The notes under the pieces are model-generated. The model searched no databases, had not been told where the DNA came from, and saw only the letters and a program-made list of their open reading frames with translations. Of a stretch of 64,000 nt of DNA, positions 13,620-25,500 are shown piece after piece (positions within the stretch are counted from its first letter, which is position 1; the number at the start of each line of letters is the position of its first letter). The stretch is from Rhodococcus tukisamuensis NBRC 100609. Its GTDB lineage: Bacteria; Actinomycetota; Actinomycetes; Mycobacteriales; Mycobacteriaceae. The stretch covers positions 1 through 64,000 of the forward strand of contig NZ_BCXG01000007.1 in the NCBI RefSeq assembly GCF_001894985.1, in the 5' to 3' direction. A program made the translations under genes and the position numbers.

Positions 13620-14540
13620 ATGCCGAAGATCGGACGGTTCAAGAACGACGCGTCGAAGCAGGCGTACGACCGCATCTACCGGGAACTGGAAGGACGCTGG
13701 CCGGTTCCGTCGACCCAACTCGCGGTGCCGACATCGTTCGGAACCACCCATGTCCGTAAGTCGGGGACCGGCACCCAGACGCCGATCGTCCTGGTGCACG
13801 CTCTCGGGGCCAACTGTCTGCAATGGCACATCGTCATCGAGGATCTGTGCCGAGACCGGGTCGTATATGCGCTGGACACGATCGGCACCGCGGGCCGTAG
13901 CGTCCAGACCGCGCCATTGACCGGGGAATCCGACTTCGCCACCTGGGTCAGCGAGGTATTGAACGAACTCGGGGTCGACCGTGTCCACCTGGTCGGGTAC
14001 TCGCAAGGCGCCTGGCATGCCGTTCTCGTCGCACTCAACGCCCCCGAGCACCTGGCCAGTGTGACGCTCATCGAGCCGGGAGGCGTCTTCGACAAGCCCT
14101 CGTGGAGCGTGCTGCTGAAGATGATTCGCGCCGGGATGCGCCGCACGGACGAGAACATCCGCAAGCTGAACGACTGGATGTCACCCGGTTACGTCCTCAA
14201 CGACCTCGAGTTCGCCCTCGCCAAGGAGGCACTGAACTACCGGCCCGGGATCGGGTGGGCGCGGATGCTCGACGACTCCGAGGTGCGGTCCATCGCCGTT
14301 CCGATGCTCGTGATCTCCGGCGCCGAGACGGTTGTCTCCACCCCGGAACGTGTGGCGGCGCGCCTGACAGATCTCCTCCCGCAGGCCGAGATGGAGATCT
14401 ACCCCGGCACCGGTCACGGCATCCTGGGGCACATCCCGGATCGCGTGACCCCCCGGATCCTGACCTTCGTCGGACAGCACGACAGTTCGGTCGACTCGGA
14501 CGTCGTCCGCGCTCCGGATCGCGACAGTCCGGTGCCGTGA
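13620..14540 (+). CDS. Alpha/beta hydrolase
   Basis: A 306-residue alpha/beta hydrolase-fold protein. The oxyanion segment is LVHALG (about residues 58-63), the nucleophile elbow is G-Y-S-Q-G, and the catalytic His is in G-T-G-H-G-I-L-G-H near residue 275. The usual acid position carries S-G-A-E-T, so Glu may replace Asp. No signal peptide. The ATG at 13620 follows GAAAGGGA. Substrate is unknown; its divergent TetR neighbour suggests induction by a small-molecule ester or lactone. Confidence 0.85.
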   Translation: MPKIGRFKNDASKQAYDRIYRELEGRWPVPSTQLAVPTSFGTTHVRKSGTGTQTPIVLVHALGANCLQWHIVIEDLCRDRVVYALDTIGTAGRSVQTAPLTGESDFATWVSEVLNELGVDRVHLVGYSQGAWHAVLVALNAPEHLASVTLIEPGGVFDKPSWSVLLKMIRAGMRRTDENIRKLNDWMSPGYVLNDLEFALAKEALNYRPGIGWARMLDDSEVRSIAVPMLVISGAETVVSTPERVAARLTDLLPQAEMEIYPGTGHGILGHIPDRVTPRILTFVGQHDSSVDSDVVRAPDRDSPVP

Positions 14541-14719
14541 TCGTTGACCGGGATCCCCGGCGTCACGGGCGGGACGGCGAGCGAACGGTGGTACGTGCCA
14601 TCGTTTCACCTGTGGATTCATTGTTTTCGCAGGGTGGAAATCGGTTGGTCTTCGCTTGTGGAGTGAGGGCCGGTGGTGGCTCGAGCGGTCGTCGTCGCGT
14701 GGTTGCCATGACGGAACTG

Positions 14720-14748
14720 TGACGTGATCATGACGTGATCCGGACGTG
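14720..14748 (+). promoter_or_regulatory. Three GACGTG direct repeats at 11-bp spacing
   Basis: GACGTG occurs at 14721, 14732 and 14743, exactly 11 bp apart and on one helical face, 20-50 bp upstream of the double-protease start. The first two copies share TGACGTGATC. The 11-bp direct-repeat layout is typical of OmpR/PhoP-type response regulator sites; the actual regulator is unknown. Confidence 0.45.
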
Positions 14749-14768
14749 GGGCGGTCAGGGTGATGCGC

Positions 14769-16355
14769 ATGCGTACCTGGTTTCGATCCTTTGTCTTGCT
14801 TGGGGCATCCGCGCTGACCGTGTCGATGGTTGGTGCGGGCACCGCATCAGCCGTCGTCGGCGGCACCGAGTCCACCGAGCCCTATCCGTTCATGGCCTCG
14901 CTGCAGTACGACGCCCCTCGTCCGGACGGGCATCGATGTGGAGCGGTGCTCATCGCACCGCAGTGGGTGGTGACCGCCGGCCACTGCGCCAACACCCCGA
15001 CCGGGGTGACGGCGGGCGTTCCCCGCGGCTGGACAGTCCGCGTCGGATCGCCGGACACCACCGCGGGAGGCGAAGTCGCCGAGATCGACAAGTTCTACCG
15101 ACGCCACAACACATACAACCCGGCCGGCGAGGACATCGCGTTGTTGCACTTACGCAGCCCCGTGCGAGCCCAGTCCGTGCGACTGGCCGCGACCACACCG
15201 AATGACGGCACCGGTGTCCGCATTCTCGGCTGGGGTGCGACCTCGCCCTCATGTGGGGACTTCGACGACCCAACGTGCTTTCCCAGCAAACTGCGGGAAG
15301 CCGACACCGAGGTGCTGCCGCTGGAGCACTGCTGGGACGACGACAGGCACACCTTGCCGTTGTGCATCGGTCGCGTCGATCCCCCCGTTGGGCCGGGCAC
15401 CACGGATTCCGGTGGGCCGGCCCTGATCCGCGACGGCGACGAGTGGGTACTGGCCGGAACGGTCATCGGTCCCGGCAACAAGGGTGCCGACTTCCCCGAC
15501 ATGTACACCGATGTCGCGAAGAACGCCGACTGGATCAACGGCATCGTGACCGGAACCAACGTGCCCCCGGACGACCCGATCCCGAACGTGGAAGGCACGG
15601 CCAGAGTGGGCGACTGTCAGGGTGCGGTGGTGCGCGCCCTGACCGCGCGCCCTGAAGACCCGGCGCTGGCGTTGACCAACGGCCACTGCGTGGTCGGTGA
15701 GCGGCCCGCACCGGGGACCGCGGTGGTGGACCAGCCGGCCAACCTGGAGCGCCCGATCTCCATCAACGATCCCGCTGGCTACCCCCAGTCCACCGCCCGT
15801 GCGACTCGGCTGGTGTACGCAACGATGACCGGCACCGACATCGCGCTGTACCGGCTGGACAAGACCTACGCTCAACTGGCTGAGGAGGGTGCAAAGGTCT
15901 TCCAATTGTCCACCACTGCGATGCGCGTCGACGACCCACTCTCGATGGCCTACGAGAGCTCCCGCCCGCAGTGCGTCGTGGAGGCTGTGGTGCCGCACCT
16001 GCGGGAGGACGGCTACCAGCAAGACGACGCAGTGCGCTACGCACCCAGCGACACCTGCACGAGCAAGGCTGGTTACTCCGGCTCAGTGCTGCTGGCCTCG
16101 GACGTGAACACGGTTGTGGGCATCAACAACACCCACAACCGCGACGGTGAGCAATGCACCGACAACAACCCGTGTGAGGTCGGCCCGGACGGAACTGTGA
16201 CCGCGGTGAAGGGCCGTAGCTATGGCCAGCAGGTCTATCAGATCGCGGCCTGCCTGGACACCGGTTCACAGCTGAACTTGTCCCGTCCTGACTGTGCGTT
16301 GACCGGAGCCGCATCATCGCTGTCATCCGGTTCGGCCGGCACGAGCCGAGAGTGA
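14769..16355 (+). CDS. Secreted protein with two tandem trypsin-like (S1) protease domains
   Basis: A 528-residue secreted protein. A 28-residue Sec signal ends in GTASA and is followed directly by VVGG, the mature N-terminus of chymotrypsin-fold proteases, with no propeptide. Domain 1 (about 29-260) has His72 (TAGHC), Asp122 (EDIALL) and Ser214 in TDSGGP, where GDSGGP is usual. Domain 2 (about 275-500) is more divergent but has its own apparent triad: His306 (NGHC), Asp357 (TDIALY) and Ser437 (GYSGS). Cysteines are numerous in both halves. The ATG at 14769 has AGGG upstream; GTG 14760 and ATG 14763 are alternatives. A repeat element lies in the promoter and a hairpin follows. Confidence 0.85.
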   Translation: MRTWFRSFVLLGASALTVSMVGAGTASAVVGGTESTEPYPFMASLQYDAPRPDGHRCGAVLIAPQWVVTAGHCANTPTGVTAGVPRGWTVRVGSPDTTAGGEVAEIDKFYRRHNTYNPAGEDIALLHLRSPVRAQSVRLAATTPNDGTGVRILGWGATSPSCGDFDDPTCFPSKLREADTEVLPLEHCWDDDRHTLPLCIGRVDPPVGPGTTDSGGPALIRDGDEWVLAGTVIGPGNKGADFPDMYTDVAKNADWINGIVTGTNVPPDDPIPNVEGTARVGDCQGAVVRALTARPEDPALALTNGHCVVGERPAPGTAVVDQPANLERPISINDPAGYPQSTARATRLVYATMTGTDIALYRLDKTYAQLAEEGAKVFQLSTTAMRVDDPLSMAYESSRPQCVVEAVVPHLREDGYQQDDAVRYAPSDTCTSKAGYSGSVLLASDVNTVVGINNTHNRDGEQCTDNNPCEVGPDGTVTAVKGRSYGQQVYQIAACLDTGSQLNLSRPDCALTGAASSLSSGSAGTSRE

Positions 16356-17774
16356 CCGGGCGCCTCTCATCCCCAAGCCGGGCTCCGGGGATGAGGGGGT
16401 CGCCGTAGTACTCGAGAAGTTTCGGGCGGATATGGCCAAGTCTTTTGGTGCGTCGCGCCGGTTCGCCCACAGCACTCGCGCAAGTGTCGGCGGACTCATG
16501 AGCGAGGCAGGATGAGCAAGGAGATTGATGACGCGCCCGAATGCAGCTCCGACCTTGGGATCGGTCGCTGCGGCTCTGTGCACGCGGGCGACGTAGGCAT
16601 TCGTCACCCGGGTCTTTACGGTGCGCTCGCCTTCGATCGACGGCAGGCGCAGGTCGCTGTTGCAGGCCATGTCCCAGGCTTCGTCGAGAATCGGCCTGGC
16701 CCTTCGCAAGAATCGGCCGGTAACCCGCCGACGGTCTCCGTGGAGGCACTGGCGCAGGATGATTGCCTCCAGGGCTGCCACGCTCATCCCTTGTCCGTAG
16801 ATGGGGTTGAAGCAGCAGATGGTGTCGCCGAACGGGATGTACCCGTCGGGCAGTTGGGTGCTGTCGAAGTGTCGGCGCACCGTCGTGGGGACGCGGTAGC
16901 GGACACCCTCGTCAAGCGGTTCTGCCCTGGAGAGCCAGTCCCCCAACTCGGGTGCCGGAAGTGTTGCGGCGAACTCGACGAACCCCTCTGAATCCAAGGG
17001 TGGTTCGTCGTCCCCATACCCGGCGAGAGTGATGACCCAACGGTCGTTCTCCTGCGCCAGCATCATCCCGCTGCGGGGAAGCTCCGGGGTTGGCCCCACA
17101 CCGATGCCCAGGTCGCTGTCCAGATGGGATGGTTCACGCCGATAGTGACGAGTGGCGTAGGCGAGGTGTATCCGAAGGCTCTCCTCCCTCGGCCGTGGGA
17201 ATCCGAGCGGTTCGAGCCACCCTTGACTCTTGGAGCTGCGTCCCGAAGCGTCCACGATCAGGTCCGCATCGATGACATCATCAGCGATTCGGTTCGCCTT
17301 GCGGCTCACGGCGAGTCCGGTGACCACCCGACATTGGTCGGTCGTGACGCCGATGGCAGCGCACCGGTCGATGATCTCCACATTGGGTAGGGCGTGCACC
17401 AGGTTGCGCAGGTGCCACTCGATGAGTGGTCGGCTGACCAGGAGTAGGCGGACCCCGGAAACGCCCCTGGCCAAACGGTGGCCGTCGAGTACCCACCGAA
17501 AGTCGGCCTGCATGTCCCCGTGTGGGGCACCGAAGCCGAGGAGGTCGTCGGTGAAGCCGGGGAACAATTCCTCCATTGCGGTTCTACCCCTTGTGGTCAG
17601 GGCGTGCGCGTGGCGGGCCTGCGGCACGCAGCGTCTTACCGTGGGGGTGTTCGGTAGAGTGTCTCGTTCGACGACGGTCACCCGGTCGAAGAACTCGCTG
17701 GCCGCCCGGGCGGCCAGGAGCCCGCCCATGCCGGCGCCGATCACTATTGCGTGTGAGTTTGTTGTTGTTGTCAT
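16323..17774 (-). CDS. FAD-dependent monooxygenase/oxidoreductase
   Basis: A 483-residue flavoprotein. The FAD motif GxGxxG (IGAGMGG, residues about 12-18) is followed by V-V-E-R-D; V-D-A-S-G-R (about 165-170) and the GD motif G-D-T-I-C-C-F-N-P-I-Y-G-Q-G-M complete a class A flavin monooxygenase pattern. The substrate is unknown; relatives act as hydroxylases or geranylgeranyl-reductase-like enzymes. ATG 17774 is used (ATG 17783 is possible). The last 40 or so residues run through a hairpin and a repeated 39-bp element and overlap the convergent protease gene by 33 bp, so the native C-terminus has probably been replaced. Confidence 0.8.
   Translation of the reverse strand: MTTTTNSHAIVIGAGMGGLLAARAASEFFDRVTVVERDTLPNTPTVRRCVPQARHAHALTTRGRTAMEELFPGFTDDLLGFGAPHGDMQADFRWVLDGHRLARGVSGVRLLLVSRPLIEWHLRNLVHALPNVEIIDRCAAIGVTTDQCRVVTGLAVSRKANRIADDVIDADLIVDASGRSSKSQGWLEPLGFPRPREESLRIHLAYATRHYRREPSHLDSDLGIGVGPTPELPRSGMMLAQENDRWVITLAGYGDDEPPLDSEGFVEFAATLPAPELGDWLSRAEPLDEGVRYRVPTTVRRHFDSTQLPDGYIPFGDTICCFNPIYGQGMSVAALEAIILRQCLHGDRRRVTGRFLRRARPILDEAWDMACNSDLRLPSIEGERTVKTRVTNAYVARVHRAAATDPKVGAAFGRVINLLAHPASLMSPPTLARVLWANRRDAPKDLAISARNFSSTTATPSSPEPGLGMRGARSLSARAGRTG
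16363..16398. terminator. Hairpin after double protease gene
   Basis: A stem pairing CTCATCCCC (16366-16374) with GGGGATGAG (16387-16395), extended by flanking pairs, 8 bp after the protease stop. It lies within the 3' end of the convergent flavoprotein frame. Confidence 0.6.
16396..16434 (-). repeat. 39-bp repeat, copy 1 (inverted relative to 18701)
   Basis: Matches 18701-18739 in 36 of 39 positions in opposite orientation; begins CATATCCGCCCGAAA on the minus strand. It lies in the 3' end of the flavoprotein gene. Confidence 0.7.
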
Positions 17775-17783
17775 GTCAACCAT

Positions 17784-18137
17784 CTGCTCTCGATCCTCGT
17801 CGTGTCCGCGAGCCGAGTTCCGTCGCGAACCCAGTGCTCTGCGTCGCTGCTCGTGAATGAACCCATCAGGCCGCCATGCTCTTCGGGGCGCCGAATCTAG
17901 TCGCGCTCGCTCTTCGAAGGGATTCGGCAAACCATCGAAGTTCAGTGACGGGCTTGAACACCTACGAATCTGGTCCTTGGACGCGTGGGCAGCTAGGACC
18001 CCCAGGGCTGGCCACATGCCGCCCTGGGGTGACTGTTTCTCACCCAGGTGTTGCATCGATATGGCGGGCGGCTAGGTACAGCTAGGGCATGTCTCCCAAC
18101 TCGCAATAGCAGGATCCGATCAGCGACACTGGGCGTC
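17784..18137. other. Intergenic region without a gene
   Basis: 354 bp between the flavoprotein start and a transposase remnant. Short open frames on both strands show no recognisable family or ribosome binding site. It should hold the flavoprotein promoter, which I cannot place. Confidence 0.5.
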
Positions 18138-18335
18138 GTGTCACGTACCGAGTACCTGTCCGACGCCCAGTGGGCGTTGATCGAACCGTTGCTGCCGTCT
18201 GTCGGCGAACAGGGCGGACGTCCCTTCCGCAACAAGAAGGCCGAACTCGTTGGCGCGAGCCCGTTCCGCGGCTCGCCGGTGCCGCTCTGGGCGTCCGATC
18301 ACACCGGCGTGGTGGCCGAACTGAAGCTCAAGTAG
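18138..18335 (+). pseudogene. IS5-family transposase N-terminal fragment
   Basis: A GTG-initiated frame whose first 33 or so residues read like the N-terminus of IS5-type transposases (S-D-A-Q-W-A-L-I-E-P-L-L-P, then G-G-R-P-F-R). After about 18240 the frame no longer resembles a transposase and ends at 18335. The DDE catalytic domain is absent. It is an insertion-sequence remnant. Confidence 0.7.
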
Positions 18336-18429
18336 CGACTCTCGGTCACCGGATGGCGACAGGTTTGTCGCGTATCCCGGTCGGCCCACGAGAAGAACCA
18401 CGCCCCACGGTCACACGGGGTGTTTCGGG

Positions 18430-18576
18430 TGCCTGCAAGAGGAAGCCCACCTGGTCGAGCTGCACCGCGCCGGCCAGCACACCACCACCGAACTCGCCGA
18501 ACTGTTCAACGTCGCCCGCTCCACCGTCTACCGCGCCATCCGCCGCGCGGGAATCGAGCCGTCCGCGACGGATTGA
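18430..18576 (+). pseudogene. Serine recombinase C-terminal HTH fragment
   Basis: An open stretch without its own start encodes the C-terminal helix-turn-helix of resolvase/invertase enzymes: L-V-E-L-H-R-A-G, T-T-T-E-L-A-E-L-F-N-V-A-R-S-T-V-Y-R-A-I, stop TGA at 18574-18576. The catalytic N-terminal domain is missing. It is a remnant of a mobile element next to the transposase scrap. Confidence 0.7.
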
Positions 18577-18599
18577 CTCCGAGCTGTGGCCCGTGTTCA

Positions 18600-21000
<2,401 letters not shown>

Positions 21001-21184
21001 TCAGTCATTCCCTCCCCTGACGGTGACGTCCGGCCCTTCTTGCGACCCGGCGCCAGCGCAGATGCGAAACCGACAGAACCCGGCATTCGTCCCCACCCCG
21101 GATTCAGAACGCGACGATCATGACACGACGACGGCGCCCGATCGCCGATCACGGGAAATCGTCAGTGATTCGGGCGCGCTGACC

Positions 21185-21815
21185 ATGGGTGCAGAATGGG
21201 TCACCGTCGAATCCCGTCCCGGGAGGCGATCGGTGACAGCTCGGAAGAACGCCGGCGCGGCCCCCAAGGTGCGAACCAGCGACGTCATCGCGTTCCGTCT
21301 CCGTGCGCACCATCTCACCGGTCGGCAACGTGCCGACAAGCTGCACGACGTGGCGGGTACGTGCGGAATTCAGAACAGTCCGCCTGGTTCGGCGTTGCTC
21401 GCACTGCATGCCCGCGTCGCGGCCGTGACACCGGACCGCCTCGACCGCGACGGCAGCCGGGCGTGGATCCTGGCCGACGATCTGGACGCCCTGCGGTCGC
21501 CGGTGGCCCCGGCGGGCGGGGTGCGGCTGCTACCGCCGGGCGACCCCTACACCCAAATGCGTGATCGGGACACCATCGTCGACGCGAAACACCATCGCGA
21601 GGTGTGGAAGTCGGTCGGCGCGCCCGGCGCGGTGCTGGCCGACGGCACGATCGTCGGAACCTGGCGGCCCCGCAAGAGCGGTCGGACGCTGTCCCTGACG
21701 GTGAGGACTTTCCGGTCGCTGCGCAGCGAGCTCCACGAACAGCTGCGCTTGGAAGCCGACCACGTCGGCGAGATACGCGGGGCGTCGGTGGTACAGGTCA
21801 AGTTCGAGGACACGG
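21185..21815 (+). pseudogene. Winged-helix DNA-binding (DUF1006/HTH_42-like) gene with internal deletion
   Basis: The frame encodes the family's N-terminal block (F-R-L-R-A-H-H-L, then C-G-I-Q-N-S-P-P-G-S-A-L-L-A-L-H-A-R-V) and its C-terminal block (V-R-L-L-P-P-G-D-P-Y-T-Q-M-R-D-R-D-T-I-V, L-A-D-G-T-I-V-G-T-W-R-P-R-K-S-G). About 200 central residues normally between them are missing around 21435-21465. The normal stop after K-F-E is lost and the frame runs on over an antisense pseudogene. I treat it as a decayed gene, although the frame itself stays open. GTG 21233 is an alternative start. Confidence 0.65.
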
Positions 21816-21846
21816 CACTGATCACCGCGGAGCGGAGAGTTGCCGG

Positions 21847-22472
21847 TCACGTGCCCATGTCGGCCGTCGCCGTTCCGTACTGTGGGCGCCCAGCGGGTCG
21901 GCAGACCTGGATCGTCACTCCGCTTGGGGTGGTTCGCGTTTCGACCAGTTCGAGCGCCATGTCCGGGCCGGTGCAGGGGAACAGTCGCGTGCCGTCGCCC
22001 ACGACCACGGGGAAGGTGAGCAGGTTCATCTCGTCGACGAGGTCGTCGGCGAGCAGCCACCGGATCAGGGCGCCGCTGCCGTGCACCTGCAGCTCCCGAC
22101 CCAGCAACGCCTTCAACTCGCCGACGGAGGCCGCGAAATCACGGGAGAGCACAGTCGTGTCCGCCCACCGCGGGGTCGGTGAGCGTGGTCGAAGCCACGT
22201 ACTTGGGCAGCGTGTTCAACGGCACCGCCGTGGGGTTGTCACCCGGATCGGCCATCGCCCCCAGTAACCGGCAAAGACCCGTTGGTCCGCCTGCCGAACA
22301 GGAACGCGTCAGCACGCCCGTAGACCTGGTTGACGAACGTCGCGCCCGCGTTGTCGAAGTACGGCACGGTCCATCCGCCGCGCTCGAACCCACCGCTGCG
22401 GTCCTCGTCGGGCCCGCCCGGCCCCTGCATCACCCCGTCGACCGAGACGAACGTGGTGGTCGTCAGCTTCAT
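21847..22472 (-). pseudogene. Dihydrofolate reductase-like (RibD C-terminal domain) gene, frameshifted
   Basis: Three consecutive reading frames make up one protein of the RibD_C/dihydrofolate-reductase-like family: M-K-L-T-T-T-T-F-V-S-V-D-G-V-M-Q-G-P-G-G from 22472; M-A-D-P-G-D-N-P then L-P-K-Y-V-A-S-T-T-L-T-D-P around 22180-22260; and L-S-R-D-F through L-L-A-D-D-L-V-D-E-M-N to 21847. Continuity needs single-base corrections near 22280, in the C run at 22258-22262, and in the G run at 22171-22174. It is either a pseudogene or affected by homopolymer sequencing errors. Confidence 0.75.
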
Positions 22473-22556
22473 GTCGACGTTCCCTTCTCCCGTTCCGGCG
22501 TCGCTCGTCTGTACGGACCGGCGAGCTGTCGGCGTGACCGGGGGCGGTCGAGCGGA

Positions 22557-25500
22557 TCAGTGGTCGGTCAGGTATTCCTCGAGCACCGGCCCGACCACCG
22601 CGAGCACCTCCGGCTCGATCATCTGGTTGTGCTCGCAGTCCACCCGCACCTCCCGGATGTCGCCAGTGACGGCGGGCCGCCATTCATCGGGCGAGTGTCC
22701 GTCCCCGCCGGAGCGGCCGGCGGAGAAGAAGAGGATGTCGCCGTCGAACACCGACGGGCTGAAGTCGTTCATGATGTGAGCCGAGTTGGCGAACCCGGCG
22801 CTGATCCGTTCGAGGTGCACGGCAGTCAGGCCGGTCTCCTGGCCGAACGACTCGTCGAGCAGTTCGACGGCCCGGGCGTAGGTCAGCGCGCCGTTGCCGG
22901 TCGTGGCGTCCGGTTCCAGGTCCAGGCCGAGTCCGTGCAGCAACTCCTCCACGCTGAGGCTGTCCGGGGTCCCGTCGTCTTCGTCGGTGACATAGCTGTC
23001 CATGATCGCGAGCGTCGAGACCGCCTCGCCGGACCGGCGCAGTTCGACGGCCATCGCGTGCGCGATCACCCCGCCCAGGGACCAGCCGAGCAGGTGGTAC
23101 GGGCCGTGGTCCTGGACGGCCCGCATCTCCTGGACGTACCGGTGCGCCAGCTCCTCGATCGAGGAGAAGGTCGGACCCCCGCTGATCACCGGGAGCTGGA
23201 GCCCGTAGGCCGGGCGGTCGGCGGACAGGTGCCGCACCAGCCCCGTGTAGCCCCACGAGAGCCCGATCCCGGGGTGCACGCAGAACAACGGCGGCCGGGT
23301 GCCCTGCGGGCGCAGGGGGATGACCACGCGCAGGGCGTCGTCGACGGGGGCCGGCTGCATGCCGGACTCGTCGAGCAGCCGGGCCAGCCCCGCCGGGGTC
23401 GGGTCGAGGAACAGCGACTGCAACGGCAGCAGCTTGCCGAGTCGGGTCTGCACGTCGGCGACGACCCGGGTGGCGATGATGGAGGTGCCTCCGAGGTCGA
23501 AGAAGCTGTCGGTCACGCCCACCCGGTCCACCCCGAGCACCGACTCGAAGGCCTCGGCGACGGCGCGTTCGGCAGTCGTGCGCGGCGCCAGGTAGTCGTC
23601 GGCGCGCGAACCGAACTCCGGCGTGGGCAGGGCCCGGCGGTCGAGCTTGCCCACCGGGGTCATCGGCACCTCGTCGAGGACCACGACGGCCGAGGGCACC
23701 ATGTGCGCGGGCAGTCGCCGCGAGGCGTACTCGCGGATCTCGGCCGGTGCCACCGCGCCGCCGTCGGCGCAGTACACGTAGGACGCGAGCAGGATGTCCC
23801 CCGACGGTCCGGGAAGCCCGAAGGTGGCCGCGAAGGTGATCGAGGGGTGACGGGCGAGCACCGCGTCGATCTCGCCGAGCTCGATCCGGAAGCCACGGAC
23901 CTTCACCTGGAAGTCGCTGCGGCCGATGTACTCGATGGTGTGGACGTCCGGTTCCCCCTCGACCGGGGACGGCGTCGCCCGCCACCGCACGACGTCACCG
24001 GTGCGGTACATGCGCTGCCCCGGCTTCCCGAACGGGTCGGCGACGAACCGGTCGGCGGTCAGGCCGGGACGGCGGTGGTAGCCGCGGGCCAGGCCGGGGC
24101 CGGCGATGTACAGCTCGCCCGGCACGCCGAGCGGCACCGGCTGCAGACGGGTGTCGAGGACCATCTCGTCGAAACCGACCGCGGGCCGGCCGATGTTCAC
24201 GGCCTGAGACGCGGTCATCCGGTCGCTGACACTGGCCTGGATGGTGGTCTCGGTGGGGCCGTAACCGTTGAACATCTTCCGGCCGACGGACCATTTCTGC
24301 ATCAGCTCCGGCGGGCAGGCCTCGCCCGCCACGGCCAGCACCCGCAGGTTCTCGAGCCCGACGTCGTCCATGGAGGACAGCGCGGTCGGGGTGATGAACG
24401 CGTGGGTGACGTGCTCACGGCGCAGCAGGTCCTCGAGTTCGGCGCCGCCGTACACCGCGGGCGGGACGATCACCACGCTGGCACCGGCACTGAAGGCCAT
24501 CATCAGCTCGAAGACCGAGGCGTCGAAGCTGGGCGAGGCCAGGTGCGATACCCGGGAGTCGACGGTGACGCGGAACCGGTCGTGCTCCTCGGTGGTGAGG
24601 TTCGCGATGCCGTGGTGGGTGATCACGACGCCCTTCGGCCGTCCGGTCGAGCCGGAGGTGTAGATCAGGTAGGCCGGGTTGGTCAGTCGCAGCGGCATGG
24701 TGCGGTCCGCGTCGGTCACCGGCGTGGGTGCGGCAGAAGACAACTCGTCGAGCGTCGCGTCGTCGTCGAGCACCAGCCACGGCACGGTGTCCGGCAGCGC
24801 GTCGACCCGGGCGGCCACGGTCATGCCGAGCACCGCCTCGCAGTCCGTCAGCATGTACTCGATCCGCTCGGACGGGTACGTCGGGTCCACCGGCACGAAC
24901 CCGGCGCCGGCCTTGGCCACGGCCCAGATCGAGATGACCTCCTCGAGCGACCGGGACAGTCCCAGCGCGACGAACGTCTCCGGGCCCACCCCTCGCGAGC
25001 GCAGCAAGCGGGCCAGCCGGTTCGAGCGTTCGTCCAGTTCGCGGTAGCTGACCCGCTGGTCCTCGAAGGTCAGCGCGATCGAATCGGGGTCCTCCGAGGC
25101 CGCCGCCGAGAGCAGTTCGGGCCACAGCTGCGGCGGGCCGCCGGGACGCCCCTGCGCGGGAGCGAACTCGGAGAGCTCGTCCTGGTCGAGGATGGGGATC
25201 CCGCCGACCGGGCGGTGCGGGTCCGCGGTCACCGCGTCGAGGATCCGGACGAAGCGGTCGGCGAACCCCTGGACGGTCTCGGGATCGAAAAGGTCGACCG
25301 CGTAGTCGAACGCGGCGGACATGCCGGCCGGCTGCCGGTCGTCGTCGAACTCCTCGGCCAGCAGCAGTTCGAGGTCCTCCTTGGCCACCCGGGCGTCCAG
25401 CTCGACCCCCTCGACCGTGAGACCCGGCAGGTTCAGCCGCGGGCGTTCGGTGTTCTGGAACTCGAGGGCCACCTGGAACAGCGGGGAGTAGGACGTGGAC

